64,000 nt of DNA from Dyadobacter sp. UC 10 (GTDB lineage: Bacteria; Bacteroidota; Bacteroidia; Cytophagales; Spirosomataceae), in the NCBI RefSeq assembly GCF_008369915.1, contig NZ_VSRN01000001.1, forward strand, positions 2,140,001 through 2,204,000. Direction: 5' to 3'. This document shows positions 43,527 to 52,063 of this stretch, piece by piece. The notes below the pieces were generated by a model. That model had not been told where the DNA came from and ran no database searches. It worked only from the letters and a program-made list of their open reading frames with translations. Position numbers and translations under genes: made by a program. Numbering within the stretch: position 1 is the first letter of the stretch; every line of letters starts with the position of its first letter.

Positions 43527-44378
43527 TTACAATATCTCAATTTCGAATTGAAGTGGCGTGTAAGGCGGCACTTTGCCACTCCCCGTCGCTCTGTAACCAA
43601 GCTGTGAAGGGAAAATAATAATTGCTTTCTCTGTCTTACGCATTCTTCTTACTGCTCTGTCAAATCCGGGAATAACGCCATTAGTTCCGGTTGTTACGGC
43701 AATAGTTCCTTCATCAAATTTCTTATCGTCGAGGAATTTACCGATATACTTCACACTAACGGATTTCCCAACCCCAAGCGTGTCGCCTATGACTGTATTT
43801 GTCCTGATGATGACCCAATTATCACTGGTACGTTCGGAAACTTTGAATTGCTTTTTTGCCAGGAAATCGTCGATCTGCTGTACTTCTGTTCTGGTTTTGA
43901 TGAATTCCATCTCTAATCTGATCACAGAGTACGCGGGGATATTTACTCTTTCTACATTTCCAAAAGCCAGATAATAGGGCAAAAGAAAAGTAGCTTTTTC
44001 TCCTGTTTTCATCAGGAATATACCACGTTCAAGGCCAAAAATATTCGTCGAATAACCTTCTGCGGGGAAAGTAAATGTCGAATCATTTTCGATAGACAAA
44101 ACCTTCGTTCCATTCAGCAAATACCCGTTGATACGAACAGTAGCCCCATCGCCTTTCTTTACCCTCTGACCATTTGGATTTGATTTCCGGATAATATAGT
44201 ACATGCCTGAGCTATCTTTTACGGCCGATGAACCAGCGCTATCCTTTTTCAAAAACTCCTGAATTTGGGTTTCATTCTCAACCATTTTCTCCTCGTCCTG
44301 ATTGTCATTCTTCATACAGCCTGACAATCCGGCTACCATAGCCGCTAAAAAACACAATACCAAATAAGTACGCTTCAT
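43527..44378 (-). CDS. Lipoprotein with two FKBP-type isomerase domains
   Basis: A 283-residue lipoprotein (signal ending in GLSGCMKN, a clear lipobox). Residues about 60-160 form an FKBP-like domain with altered active-site residues (MYYIIRKSNPNGQRVKKGD, LERGIFLMKTGEKATFLLPYYLAFG) and about 190-283 a second one, more typical (VSVKYIGKFLDDKKFDEG, VIPGFDRAVRRMRKTEKAIIIFPSQLGYRATG, PPYTPLQFEIEIL). It probably helps fold secreted proteins in the periplasm. GldI of gliding bacteria is a related lipoprotein, but I cannot equate them. Standing alone between terminators. Confidence 0.87.
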   Translation of the reverse strand: MKRTYLVLCFLAAMVAGLSGCMKNDNQDEEKMVENETQIQEFLKKDSAGSSAVKDSSGMYYIIRKSNPNGQRVKKGDGATVRINGYLLNGTKVLSIENDSTFTFPAEGYSTNIFGLERGIFLMKTGEKATFLLPYYLAFGNVERVNIPAYSVIRLEMEFIKTRTEVQQIDDFLAKKQFKVSERTSDNWVIIRTNTVIGDTLGVGKSVSVKYIGKFLDDKKFDEGTIAVTTGTNGVIPGFDRAVRRMRKTEKAIIIFPSQLGYRATGSGKVPPYTPLQFEIEIL

Positions 44379-44461
44379 TTCTTGTCTTCCTTTCTTTAAA
44401 ATTAATGGGATTAATTACTTAATAACAATAGACTCAGTACAACCATTATTGGTTGCAATCA

Positions 44462-45121
44462 CTAAACCGAAACTTCCATAAGTACATTTCTTTCATAGAA
44501 TTTACAAAAGGAAGACAACGGGCATTCTTTGCATTTCGGGCTCCTTGCGACGCAGATATAGCGTCCGTGCAGGATCAACCAGTGATGCGCCTTGTGAACG
44601 AGATCTTTTGGAATATATTTTACCAATATCTTTTCTACGCTTAGAGGAGTTTTAGCTGTGGAAGGAACCAGACCTAAACGGTGCGATACCCTAAAAACAT
44701 GTGTATCAACAGCCATAGCCGGCTGGTTGAAGATTACCGAAGCGATCACATTCGCAGTTTTACGCCCTACTCCCGGCAGCTTTTGTAATTCATCCACGGA
44801 AGCAGGTACTTCAGATCCGAATTGCTCAACGAGCATACGTGCCATTCCTACCAGATGTTTACTTTTATTATTTGGGTAGGATATAGATCGGATGTAACTA
44901 AATACTTCTTCTGCATCCGAGGCTGCCAATGCCTCCGGGACTGGAAACCGCTCGAAAAGCGGTGGAGTCACAATGTTAACCCGTTTGTCTGTACACTGTG
45001 CGGAGAGAATGACAGCCACCAGCAGCTCATACGGATTGGAATAATGTAATTCGGTTTCAGGTTCAGGAAAGTTTTGGGTAAAATAATCCAGAAATAGTCT
45101 AAAACGTTCCTGTCTTCGCAT
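44462..45121 (-). CDS. nth: Endonuclease III
   Basis: A 219-residue DNA glycosylase/AP lyase removing oxidised pyrimidines. The helix-hairpin-helix LQKLPGVGRKTANVIAS with the catalytic Lys, the VDTHVFRVSHRLGL helix with the catalytic Asp, and a C-terminal iron-sulfur cluster motif C-x6-C-x2-C-x5-C (CVARSPKCKECPLSSFC) are visible. The frame is open to 45178, but the ATG at 45121 gives the standard start. It comes after the sigma factor and small-protein gene, separated by two hairpins. Confidence 0.96.
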   Translation of the reverse strand: MRRQERFRLFLDYFTQNFPEPETELHYSNPYELLVAVILSAQCTDKRVNIVTPPLFERFPVPEALAASDAEEVFSYIRSISYPNNKSKHLVGMARMLVEQFGSEVPASVDELQKLPGVGRKTANVIASVIFNQPAMAVDTHVFRVSHRLGLVPSTAKTPLSVEKILVKYIPKDLVHKAHHWLILHGRYICVARSPKCKECPLSSFCKFYERNVLMEVSV

Positions 45122-45152
45122 AAGGGAATAGAAGGCTGAATAACAAAAAAAT

Positions 45153-45175
45153 CCAGCTATCCGTTGAATAGCTGG
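45153..45175 (-). terminator. Second hairpin before nth
   Basis: CCAGCTAT (45153-45160) and ATAGCTGG (45168-45175), 8 bp, with minus-strand tail ATTTTTTTG. It comes directly behind another terminator, so readthrough into nth from the sigma factor unit is probably low. Confidence 0.75.
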
Positions 45176-45186
45176 CAAAAAAATAA

Positions 45187-45230
45187 AAGACCTACTACCC
45201 TCAATTGTAAAGGAGGGTAATAGGTCTTTT
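45187..45230 (-). terminator. Terminator overlapping the end of the small sigma-linked gene
   Basis: GACCTACTACCCTC (45189-45202) and GAGGGTAATAGGTC (45213-45226) form a 14-bp stem with one weak pair. Minus-strand tail CTTTTATTTTTTT. The stop codon of the small gene is inside it. Confidence 0.85.
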
Positions 45231-45452
45231 TGAAGAATACTGCTGTGAATATCTGAATACTTCTGAGATCACTTTTTCCGAAGGGGTACGAGTGATTTTA
45301 TCCATCTGGCTCTGAATTTCGAGCGAATCCAGATAAAAATTCATCAGATTATCGTCAAGCGCAAGCGCCTCAACAATCAGTTCATTTTCATTCTCTGTTG
45401 TCTCGGCATATAAATACCTTACAACATCATCGTAAGTAAAAGTTTTTGTCAT
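45201..45452 (-). CDS. Small protein coupled to an ECF sigma factor
   Basis: An 83-residue acidic protein (MTKTFTYDDVVRYLYAET, ENELIVEALALDD, DSLEIQSQMDKI), predicted helical, without membrane segment, Cys or signal. The ATG at 45452 overlaps the end of the sigma factor gene by 26 bases, so they are translated together. Its position fits an anti-sigma or partner protein, but it has no zinc-finger or membrane anchor, and I do not recognise the family. Similar pairs ahead of nth occur in other Bacteroidota from memory. Confidence 0.65.
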   Translation of the reverse strand: MTKTFTYDDVVRYLYAETTENENELIVEALALDDNLMNFYLDSLEIQSQMDKITRTPSEKVISEVFRYSQQYSSKRPITLLYN

Positions 45453-46026
45453 ACTGTGGGGCACGTTGGTTAAATTGCTTACGCAGGTTTATCAACGCGT
45501 AACGCATTCTGCCCAATGCCGTATTAATACTCACCCCTGTGGCATCGGCAATTTCCTGAAAGCTCATGTCCTCATAGTGGCGCATGATCAGAACCTGCTT
45601 TTGCACATCAGGTAACCGCTGGATCATTTCCCGCAGTTGTTCATGTGTTTCCTGACGAATCTGGATTGACTCAACGGAATCTTCCGAAAAATCCAGCGTA
45701 TTAAAAACACTGCTTCCATCTTCAAATACTACATTGGGGTAGCGTTTATCGCGTCTGAAATAATCAATGGCAAGGTTGTGCGCAATACGTATAATCCATG
45801 GCAAGAACTTGCCCTCATCATTGTATCTACCACCTTTTATCGTATCTACGGCCTTAATAAATGTATCCTGCAATAAATCCTCGGCTACATATTGGTCCTT
45901 AACAATTAGATAAATAGTGGTGTATATTCTTGATTTGTGGCGTTGAACGAGTTTTTCAAAAGCTTTCTCGTTCCCGCGGATATACAATGTCACCAACTCG
46001 CTGTCGCTAACTAGGACTTTCTCCAT
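45427..46026 (-). CDS. ECF-type RNA polymerase sigma factor
   Basis: A 199-residue sigma factor: region 2 at about 15-90 (YIRGNEKAFEKLVQRHKSRIYTT, VAEDLLQDTFIKAVDTI, FLPWIIRIAHNLAIDYFRR) and region 4 at about 130-185 (LPDVQKQVLIMRHYEDMSFQEIADATGVSINTALGRMRYAL). It is the Bacteroidota RpoE-like type associated with housekeeping control. The stop lies inside the coupled downstream gene. It is divergent from a phosphatase gene across a 382-base AT-rich gap. Confidence 0.92.
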   Translation of the reverse strand: MEKVLVSDSELVTLYIRGNEKAFEKLVQRHKSRIYTTIYLIVKDQYVAEDLLQDTFIKAVDTIKGGRYNDEGKFLPWIIRIAHNLAIDYFRRDKRYPNVVFEDGSSVFNTLDFSEDSVESIQIRQETHEQLREMIQRLPDVQKQVLIMRHYEDMSFQEIADATGVSINTALGRMRYALINLRKQFNQRAPQYDKNFYLR

Positions 46027-46408
46027 TTTTATTATTCGATTTAGTTAACGTAGAGCGGTTCGTCGATATTGTTTCTCCTTTCTGTTTGGTGAAAAAATTG
46101 AAGTAATTATCTGTATTTCAAATTATACGAATCAAAGAAATAGATTTAGCAAATAATTTGCAAATGTTTGGGTTGCTTTTTTTTGAAATTGTTTTTCAAT
46201 TAACACATGTTAACAACTGAGCGCTATTTTTGTTATTATTCAGTTGAAAGAGATACGTTCTGTCCTTTTGTCAATAATTAATAGAACTTATTAAATAAAC
46301 TTACGCTTAATATTCTGAAATCGATTTCGAAGGCCTCGGGATTTTTTTCGGCTACGCAGTCAATATTAAAATTTAACTTTTCCAATAATTATTGAACATT
46401 TGCCAGAT
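46027..46408. other. AT-rich intergenic gap between the sigma factor and YjjG-like gene
   Basis: This 382-base region has no open reading frame I trust. It contains TATTTTTG (46225-46232, plus strand), a TAnnTTTG match that could start a long-leader transcript towards the phosphatase, and a small palindrome GCAAATAATTTGC near 46149-46161. Nothing fits the sigma factor on the minus strand. Confidence 0.4.
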
Positions 46409-47104
46409 ATGAAATACAAACATATTTTTTTCGATCTGGACCATACACTCTGGGACTTTGAAAAAAATTCGTCGGAATCATTAGAGGAAATCTTCCACCG
46501 TCTGGCATTGCAACAGCAGGGAATCCAGTCTATGGAAGCTTTTATCGCCTGTTTTTTAAAAATAAACACTTCGTTGTGGGATGCATTTGATCGTGGACAA
46601 TTGCACCATACCTATATACGTCAGGAGAGATTCAAACTCGTTTTTGCGGAACTGGGAGTTCAATGCCCGGAAAACCATGAAGAAATCGGCGAAATGTATT
46701 TGAGGGCATTACCGGACAAAAAACATTTGCTCGAAGGCGCACTCGAACTCTTAACGTATGCTCAGGCTGCCGGCTACCGAATGCATATCATCACCAATGG
46801 TTTCAATGAAATTCAGGTCAGGAAAATAACAAGCTCACAGATCAGTCACTTTTTTGATAACATGATCACCTTTGACACTGCGAATGCAAAGAAACCAGAC
46901 CGACAGATTTTTGAGTATGCCATGGAAACTGCAAATACCTCTCCGGAAGAATGCGTAATGGTTGGCGACAACTGGGTTGCGGACATCATGGGAGCAAAGC
47001 AAGTTGGGATAGATACAGTGTATCTCAACCCAGCCGGACTGCAATTCGACGAATTACCTACCTACGATATCCGCCGGTTGGAAGAATTGCTGCTGATTCT
47101 TTAG
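46409..47104 (+). CDS. YjjG-type HAD pyrimidine-nucleotide phosphatase
   Basis: A 231-residue HAD phosphatase with helical cap: FFDLDHTLWDFEKNS (motif I), IITNGFNEIQVRKI (motif II), KPDRQIFEYAM (motif III Lys) and VGDNWVADIMGAKQVGI (motif IV). This is the YjjG type, known to remove phosphate from non-canonical pyrimidine nucleotides. TTG at 46400 opens the frame, but ATG at 46409 gives MKYKHIFFDLD and is preferred. It ends 5 bases from the convergent PhyH gene. Confidence 0.88.
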   Translation: MKYKHIFFDLDHTLWDFEKNSSESLEEIFHRLALQQQGIQSMEAFIACFLKINTSLWDAFDRGQLHHTYIRQERFKLVFAELGVQCPENHEEIGEMYLRALPDKKHLLEGALELLTYAQAAGYRMHIITNGFNEIQVRKITSSQISHFFDNMITFDTANAKKPDRQIFEYAMETANTSPEECVMVGDNWVADIMGAKQVGIDTVYLNPAGLQFDELPTYDIRRLEELLLIL

Positions 47105-47109
47105 CGACC

Positions 47110-47934
47110 CTAATACTGAAATAGTACTGGATTCAGTTCACTGTCAGCTGGCCCCCCGACTGGCCTAGAGAGCAACCAGGTCTCCCAGTCGGCCTGCTGG
47201 TATTCGTTTCTTGGCTTGACAATCTTTTGATCCTGGTCCATATAAATCATTGTCATCACTTTTCGCGGTTGGCCTGAAACATTGGCCCCGGCCCGATGGA
47301 ACAGCCAGCCAGCATGAAAGCTGACCTCACCCAAGTCGAAAGGTGTTTCATTCAAATTAAACTGTTTGAGTTGCTCGTTCATAAGCGCCTCACTTTCATC
47401 ACTTATCTCAACATCCCTACCAATTTCAACGTGATGACTTTTTTCAGCAAAAGCCAGTGGCCCCATTTCCATAAGGGTTTCCTGAAGCGGGATCCAGACA
47501 GTTACCGTTTTGGGCGAAGATAAAGGCCAGTAAAACTGGTCTGCATGCCAGGGTGTAATGCCTCCGGAAGATTCTTTGTATAAAGCCTGATCATGGTAGA
47601 GGCGCACGCCGCCAACTTGTAACAAGTCGGTTGCAATTTTGGCCAGCTTCTTCGAGAATACAAATTCTTTCGCGTCTTCACTTTCCCGCCACAAGTTCAT
47701 GACCTGTAGAAACGCACGCTCATAAGTGGTGCGCTCTTCCATAGGTTTGGTTAGCTTATTAAGTCTGAAGACAAGGTCGGTAATGATTTCTCCGTAGTAT
47801 CCGAGCAATCGCGCACTTAATACATTTTTCAGCTTTACATATCCATAAGTATTGAAATGCTCCACAGCTCCTTGTGGAAGCACAAATGGTTCGGAAAGCT
47901 CACTTTGAATCAAATCCAATTGCAGTTCTGCCAT
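47110..47934 (-). CDS. Phytanoyl-CoA dioxygenase-family protein
   Basis: A 274-residue Fe(II)/2-oxoglutarate oxygenase of the PhyH family: ITPWHADQFYWPL (the H-x-D pair), LMEMGPLAFAEKSH, and VSFHAGWLFHRAG with the distal His, then VMTMIYMDQD. Substrate unknown; family members hydroxylate acyl-CoA, ectoine or small natural products. The ATG at 47934 is preferred to the upstream TTG. It lies 47 bases after a protease gene on the same strand. Confidence 0.88.
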   Translation of the reverse strand: MAELQLDLIQSELSEPFVLPQGAVEHFNTYGYVKLKNVLSARLLGYYGEIITDLVFRLNKLTKPMEERTTYERAFLQVMNLWRESEDAKEFVFSKKLAKIATDLLQVGGVRLYHDQALYKESSGGITPWHADQFYWPLSSPKTVTVWIPLQETLMEMGPLAFAEKSHHVEIGRDVEISDESEALMNEQLKQFNLNETPFDLGEVSFHAGWLFHRAGANVSGQPRKVMTMIYMDQDQKIVKPRNEYQQADWETWLLSRPVGGPADSELNPVLFQY

Positions 47935-47981
47935 GATCAAATCTTTTCAGGTAAAAAGCATTACATCCGGCCAAAACTACC

Positions 47982-48872
47982 TTACTGATCCTGTTCGTGG
48001 AAGTTAATTTTTTTCTCGCGCAAAAAATTCTTAATCACATCGACGTGCACACACTGCCCAACATTCAGAAAAGGATAATTGGAGACCCTTCGTCGCTGTC
48101 CCTCCGAAATCACTTCTCTGTTTACCTGATCAAAACCAAGATGAAGGTGCCTGGTAGCGCTTTGCATTCCGTAGATAGTTCCGTTTGAGTCAAACAGCGG
48201 CCCGCCGCTTTGTCCGCGCAAGCCGGGCGTACTCATTTCGATCCCTGTCACTTCATTGCCTTCGCCTATATGCCTGGTAATGATCCCGTCAATGGGAAAG
48301 CTTGGTGTTTTGAATCGGCCTGCCTTTGTCCATTCTATATCACCGGAATTTTTGTTGTACTGATAATTCGTAAACTCTGGAAATGGATAGCCTAAACGGC
48401 ACAAGTATCTTCCTTGTTTCACTAGCCGGGAATCTTTAAGGAAATGCGCATGACCCTGGTACTGTATCGATTCAAAATCGCGAAACTGTACGATCGCCAG
48501 GTCCTGAGCGGGGTGCAAATGAATGGTTAGCGCCTTGTAGCCAGAAACACACTGAATAAAATTAAAAAGAATGCGGATCGGGTTTACGGAGTTGATCCGG
48601 TATTTGGTTTCAAGACCCAGCCGCTGTGTTTCATAACCCGGATCCTTTTCAAATTTCCTGAGTTCGCCCCTGAATTTCAGATAGTTCTCATAGATGGAAT
48701 TGGCGTGCAAAATCTGCCTGGCTACGTGCCGGCAGGTAATGGCAAATCCATCCTCGTTTACAAAAAACAAAGTGGCGGTTCCTGGTACGATATCACTGCC
48801 TGAGTAATACCTGAAAATAAAATGGACTGGACGGGTGAACTGGTCTACTTTCTCAATAGCTTCAACAAACAT
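47982..48872 (-). CDS. Cytosolic trypsin-like serine protease
   Basis: A 296-residue protein with a chymotrypsin-like fold and intact triad: GFAITCRHVARQI (His), PAQDLAIVQFRD (Asp) and GLRGQSGGPLFDSNG (Ser). No signal peptide, membrane segment or PDZ domain, so it works in the cytoplasm. Between His and Asp there is a charged stretch of about 60 residues (KFRGELRKFEKDPGYETQRL), longer than in DegP. It starts 24 bases after the DUF2911 gene end. Single-domain proteases of this type occur with defence systems, but no partner is seen here. Confidence 0.85.
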   Translation of the reverse strand: MFVEAIEKVDQFTRPVHFIFRYYSGSDIVPGTATLFFVNEDGFAITCRHVARQILHANSIYENYLKFRGELRKFEKDPGYETQRLGLETKYRINSVNPIRILFNFIQCVSGYKALTIHLHPAQDLAIVQFRDFESIQYQGHAHFLKDSRLVKQGRYLCRLGYPFPEFTNYQYNKNSGDIEWTKAGRFKTPSFPIDGIITRHIGEGNEVTGIEMSTPGLRGQSGGPLFDSNGTIYGMQSATRHLHLGFDQVNREVISEGQRRRVSNYPFLNVGQCVHVDVIKNFLREKKINFHEQDQ

Positions 48873-48896
48873 GCCGGCAAATGTAACAAACCAATC

Positions 48897-49439
48897 TCAT
48901 TTGTGGGTGAAAGGAACCACGGCTTCTGTCTGATCCCAGCTGAGAATCATATTCACGCCTTCAGGTACCTCTTCAAAATAGATATTGAATTGTTCCTGAA
49001 CGGTATGCCGGATTCGAATAGGAACCTCCACCGTTAATACATTTTTTCCATCATTGTATTCGGTCCCCCATTGACCTGTTTCAGCATTAAGGATTATCTT
49101 CCAGGTACTTTGTCCAGGAACAGAATATAGTGAGTACGTCCCTGCCTTTACAGGTTGGCCCAACATTAATACATCCTGCTGAAATTCGATCAGAGTCGCT
49201 TCGTTTGCTCCGGTTCGCCAGACTTTCCCGTAAGGTGATAGTGCGTTATCCTGATCTCTTCCAAAAATCAACCTCCCCTTTTTGCTCGGTCTGCTATATT
49301 TGACGTTGATACCCAGCCCCGTTTTGGTTATCTGTGCTACTGCTTCCGGGCTGAATGATTTGGTATACATTCTTACTCCAGAAAATATGATCAACCCGAG
49401 GACGATAATTCCTAACCCGATCAGGAGAGCTTTCTTCAT
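48897..49439 (-). CDS. DUF2911 membrane-anchored protein
   Basis: A 180-residue protein with one N-terminal membrane helix (LLIGLGIIVLGLIIFSGVRM) and a DUF2911 domain (about 45-165): VKYSRPSKKGRLIFG, YGKVWRTGANEATLIEFQQD, GTYSLYSVPG, NIYFEEVPEGVNMILSWDQ. Common in Bacteroidota; function unknown. It lies 3 bases after the DUF6089 gene and before the protease. Confidence 0.88.
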   Translation of the reverse strand: MKKALLIGLGIIVLGLIIFSGVRMYTKSFSPEAVAQITKTGLGINVKYSRPSKKGRLIFGRDQDNALSPYGKVWRTGANEATLIEFQQDVLMLGQPVKAGTYSLYSVPGQSTWKIILNAETGQWGTEYNDGKNVLTVEVPIRIRHTVQEQFNIYFEEVPEGVNMILSWDQTEAVVPFTHK

Positions 49440-49442
49440 AGA

Positions 49443-50144
49443 TCAGGGACAAACGATTTTGTAAAAAGTATAACTTACTGAGATCCTGAGATAGTAATAA
49501 TTATCTTTCAGCGATGGGTCACCCTGCTGTATTTTATCTGTGGAAACTGGCTTCCCACCCAGGTCGTCCAGGAAATCTGTGAATGTCTTTCTAGCGCCAT
49601 ATTCAATGCCAATATTCCATGGCCTGCGAATCTGATATTTGATCCCGACACCATATGGAAGCGTAAATGTCGACGTTTTGTAAGGGTTAGTCTGTACCTT
49701 GGGATTAAACTTGGAATATCCGATTCCGCCGAACAGATACGGGCTCCAGTTGATTGCAAACCTGCGTTCCTGGAAATTCAGAAAGTTATATTCTGCAACT
49801 GCGCTTCCTTCAAATATCCTGGTAGTAAAAGATTTGTTTCTCGCCTGCTGAAAAGGATCCTTGCTATGTTTGTCATCGGCGCCAATAATACCACCCGCAA
49901 TTTCGGCCCGAAGCGATAGTGCCTGATTCGGATTAAATCGAAAAAATAAGCTTCCGGCAGGTTTGATAAAACGAAGCTTCTGTGACGGCGCAATGTCTCC
50001 TTTATAATTGAACCCGCCCAGTCCGGCTCCCAGTTCGATCTTCTGGGCTTTTGTCTCAGTATTGACAGCCGTAAAAAAATAAATACCTGCCAACACGAAG
50101 TAGAACAAGTATTTATCAATCCAATTTCTTAAACAATATTTCAA
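49443..50144 (-). CDS. DUF6089 outer-membrane barrel, second copy
   Basis: A 233-residue exported barrel with a signal anchor (YLFYFVLAGIYFFTAVNT). It shows ELGAGLGGFNYKGDIAP, strands through GGIGYSKFNP, and the block EYGARKTFTDFLDDLGG shared with the upstream neighbour. Ends in the strand YYYLRISVSYTFYKI. It is a smaller paralogue of the next gene, which lies 10 bases upstream on the strand. Role unknown; related Bacteroidota proteins are linked to the outer membrane and secretion machinery. Confidence 0.82.
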   Translation of the reverse strand: MKYCLRNWIDKYLFYFVLAGIYFFTAVNTETKAQKIELGAGLGGFNYKGDIAPSQKLRFIKPAGSLFFRFNPNQALSLRAEIAGGIIGADDKHSKDPFQQARNKSFTTRIFEGSAVAEYNFLNFQERRFAINWSPYLFGGIGYSKFNPKVQTNPYKTSTFTLPYGVGIKYQIRRPWNIGIEYGARKTFTDFLDDLGGKPVSTDKIQQGDPSLKDNYYYLRISVSYTFYKIVCP

Positions 50145-50154
50145 GGGATACCTT

Positions 50155-51165
50155 TTATTTTAAAGGAGGACATTTGATTTGCGAAGGCAGCATATAGTTG
50201 ATATGGATCATACCAAATAAATAGTTGTCTTTCAATGTGGGACTGTAACCGCGCGGCGTACCGGGAGAACCATAACCCGTAGCAGCGAGGGCCGCAATCG
50301 GATCATTTGTGTCAATCTGGTAATTTACCTGCAGGAATTTCTTCAATGCTTCAGTCCTGTCGGCACCTTTTCGGACGGCAATCGGATTGGTTGACCGGCT
50401 TGACACAGTCATCGCCAGGGGATCGTCTGCAAAAAGAGCTGGATCAGCATAATTTCCGGCCACATCATCCAGATAATCCGTAAAAGTCTTTCTGAATCCC
50501 AGCTCGGCTGAAATATCGAATCTTGAATTGATTTTGTACCGCAAACCAATTCCCATTGGAATAGCAAACTGCACTAACGAATAAGGTTTGGCGTACCCTT
50601 CATTTCCCTGTCCTTCCGTTCCCAGCGGCTGTAATTTAACCCAGTCACCATCGAGCGAATCCAAAGCTTTGGGATTATGCGCCGTTAATGCCACGCCCGC
50701 AAATAGATATGCGCCAAATTGAGGACGTCTATCGTAACTTCGGTTGTCCGGAATAAGTTTAAAAATACCCTGAACCGAAAACTCTTTCAGATCATTGCGA
50801 AAATGCAGGTTCCTCGCATAAAATACACTGCTTTCATGCTTGGAGTCGCGATTCATAATATAGTCGTCTCCTGCAATCCTGGCGTAAGTAAAACTGGCCC
50901 TGGCACCCAGACGAGGTGTAAAATGTCTTGTATAGTTACCTCCGATACTCCAGCGAACCATTTTGAACATCGAAGCAAGTGGCCTTCGATATGGAGCCAT
51001 ATCGCCGAAATAGCTGGAAGTACCGATACCAAAACCTGCCGTAGAATATGGGACAAAAATACCCCTGCTTTGCGCCTGAGTTTCTTTACCCGCTAATAAA
51101 AGTCCAAAAGTAAAGATCAACGCCAGCGCTCCGGGTACTCTTTTGAATTCAAATTTTCTACGCAT
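50155..51165 (-). CDS. DUF6089 outer-membrane barrel, first copy
   Basis: A 336-residue exported barrel: signal peptide (GALALIFTFGLLLAG), then GFGIGTSSYFGDMAPYRRPL, MFKMVRWSIGGNYTRHF, a long middle insertion compared with its paralogue (about 225-300, with DDPLAMTVSSRST), and ELGFRKTFTDYLDDVAGNY. Ends in KDNYLFGMIHINYMLP. The ATG at 51165 is preferred over the TTG at 51186. First gene of a five-gene minus-strand run down to PhyH. Confidence 0.83.
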   Translation of the reverse strand: MRRKFEFKRVPGALALIFTFGLLLAGKETQAQSRGIFVPYSTAGFGIGTSSYFGDMAPYRRPLASMFKMVRWSIGGNYTRHFTPRLGARASFTYARIAGDDYIMNRDSKHESSVFYARNLHFRNDLKEFSVQGIFKLIPDNRSYDRRPQFGAYLFAGVALTAHNPKALDSLDGDWVKLQPLGTEGQGNEGYAKPYSLVQFAIPMGIGLRYKINSRFDISAELGFRKTFTDYLDDVAGNYADPALFADDPLAMTVSSRSTNPIAVRKGADRTEALKKFLQVNYQIDTNDPIAALAATGYGSPGTPRGYSPTLKDNYLFGMIHINYMLPSQIKCPPLK

Positions 51166-51385
51166 TTTTAAATCGTTTTTTTGCAAAAATAGGATAGTTG
51201 TCGATTTTCTGGAGATTGCAACACCATTTCAACGTATTTATGACAAATTTATTTGTAGGCGCCATACTTTTTAGAAATCGCAGCGACAAGTATTTCCGGA
51301 TGCTTTTCACAGTATATTAACTAACGTTTTAAATGGACGTCAAACAAAACTTTGCTATCATTGTGGCTCAAAAAAGATCCGGGAA

Positions 51386-52012
51386 ATGATTGCGAGTCAT
51401 AATTTAAAGTTTTCGTATTCTGCTCAAAAACAATTCCAATTCCCCGATATCAGCTGTGGCGACAAGGAAACTTTGCTGATCCTGGGGCAGTCGGGAAGAG
51501 GAAAAACTACTTTATTGCATTTGCTGGCACTCCTGCTCGACCCCGAGGCCGGAGAGGTAATCATCGGCGGAAGATCCATCAGGCATTTGTCTCATGAACA
51601 AATCGCCCTGATCAGGGCAAAGAATATTGGTATTATTTACCAGCGTGCCCATTTCGTCAGCGCGTTGTCTGTGATTGATAATATGCTGCTATCCAATTTT
51701 TTAGCAGAAAAGGATCAGGATCGAAAAAAGGCTATATACCTTGCAAACGAACTCGGTTTCGCAGAACATTTATCAAAAAAAACATCCCAGCTTAGCCAGG
51801 GTGAGCAGCAGCGGGTAAGTATAGCAAGGGCATTGATGAACGATCCGAATGTGATACTGGCTGATGAGCCTACATCAAGCCTGGACGATGTTAACTGCCA
51901 ACGCGTAATTGATCTTTTAAAAACACAGTCCGCATCCATCGGAGCCAGTCTGGTGGTGGTTACGCATGATCAGCGGCTAAAAAGTGAATTCTCCAATCAG
52001 GTTATTCTATAA
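51386..52012 (+). CDS. ABC transporter ATP-binding protein (LolD/MacB type)
   Basis: A 208-residue ATPase: Walker A GQSGRGKTTLLH (about 31-42), Q-loop region IGIIYQRAHFVSAL, signature LSQGEQQRVSIARAL, Walker B VILADEPTSSLDD and the His switch VVTHDQRLK. The type belongs with FtsX-like permeases. First of a three-gene unit with the permease 51 bases downstream and a Cys-containing secreted protein. Confidence 0.92.
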   Translation: MIASHNLKFSYSAQKQFQFPDISCGDKETLLILGQSGRGKTTLLHLLALLLDPEAGEVIIGGRSIRHLSHEQIALIRAKNIGIIYQRAHFVSALSVIDNMLLSNFLAEKDQDRKKAIYLANELGFAEHLSKKTSQLSQGEQQRVSIARALMNDPNVILADEPTSSLDDVNCQRVIDLLKTQSASIGASLVVVTHDQRLKSEFSNQVIL

Positions 52013-52063
52013 TCACTGCGATAAAAAGTTGGAAAAACAGGAGTCCTGTCAATATAAAAAGCA

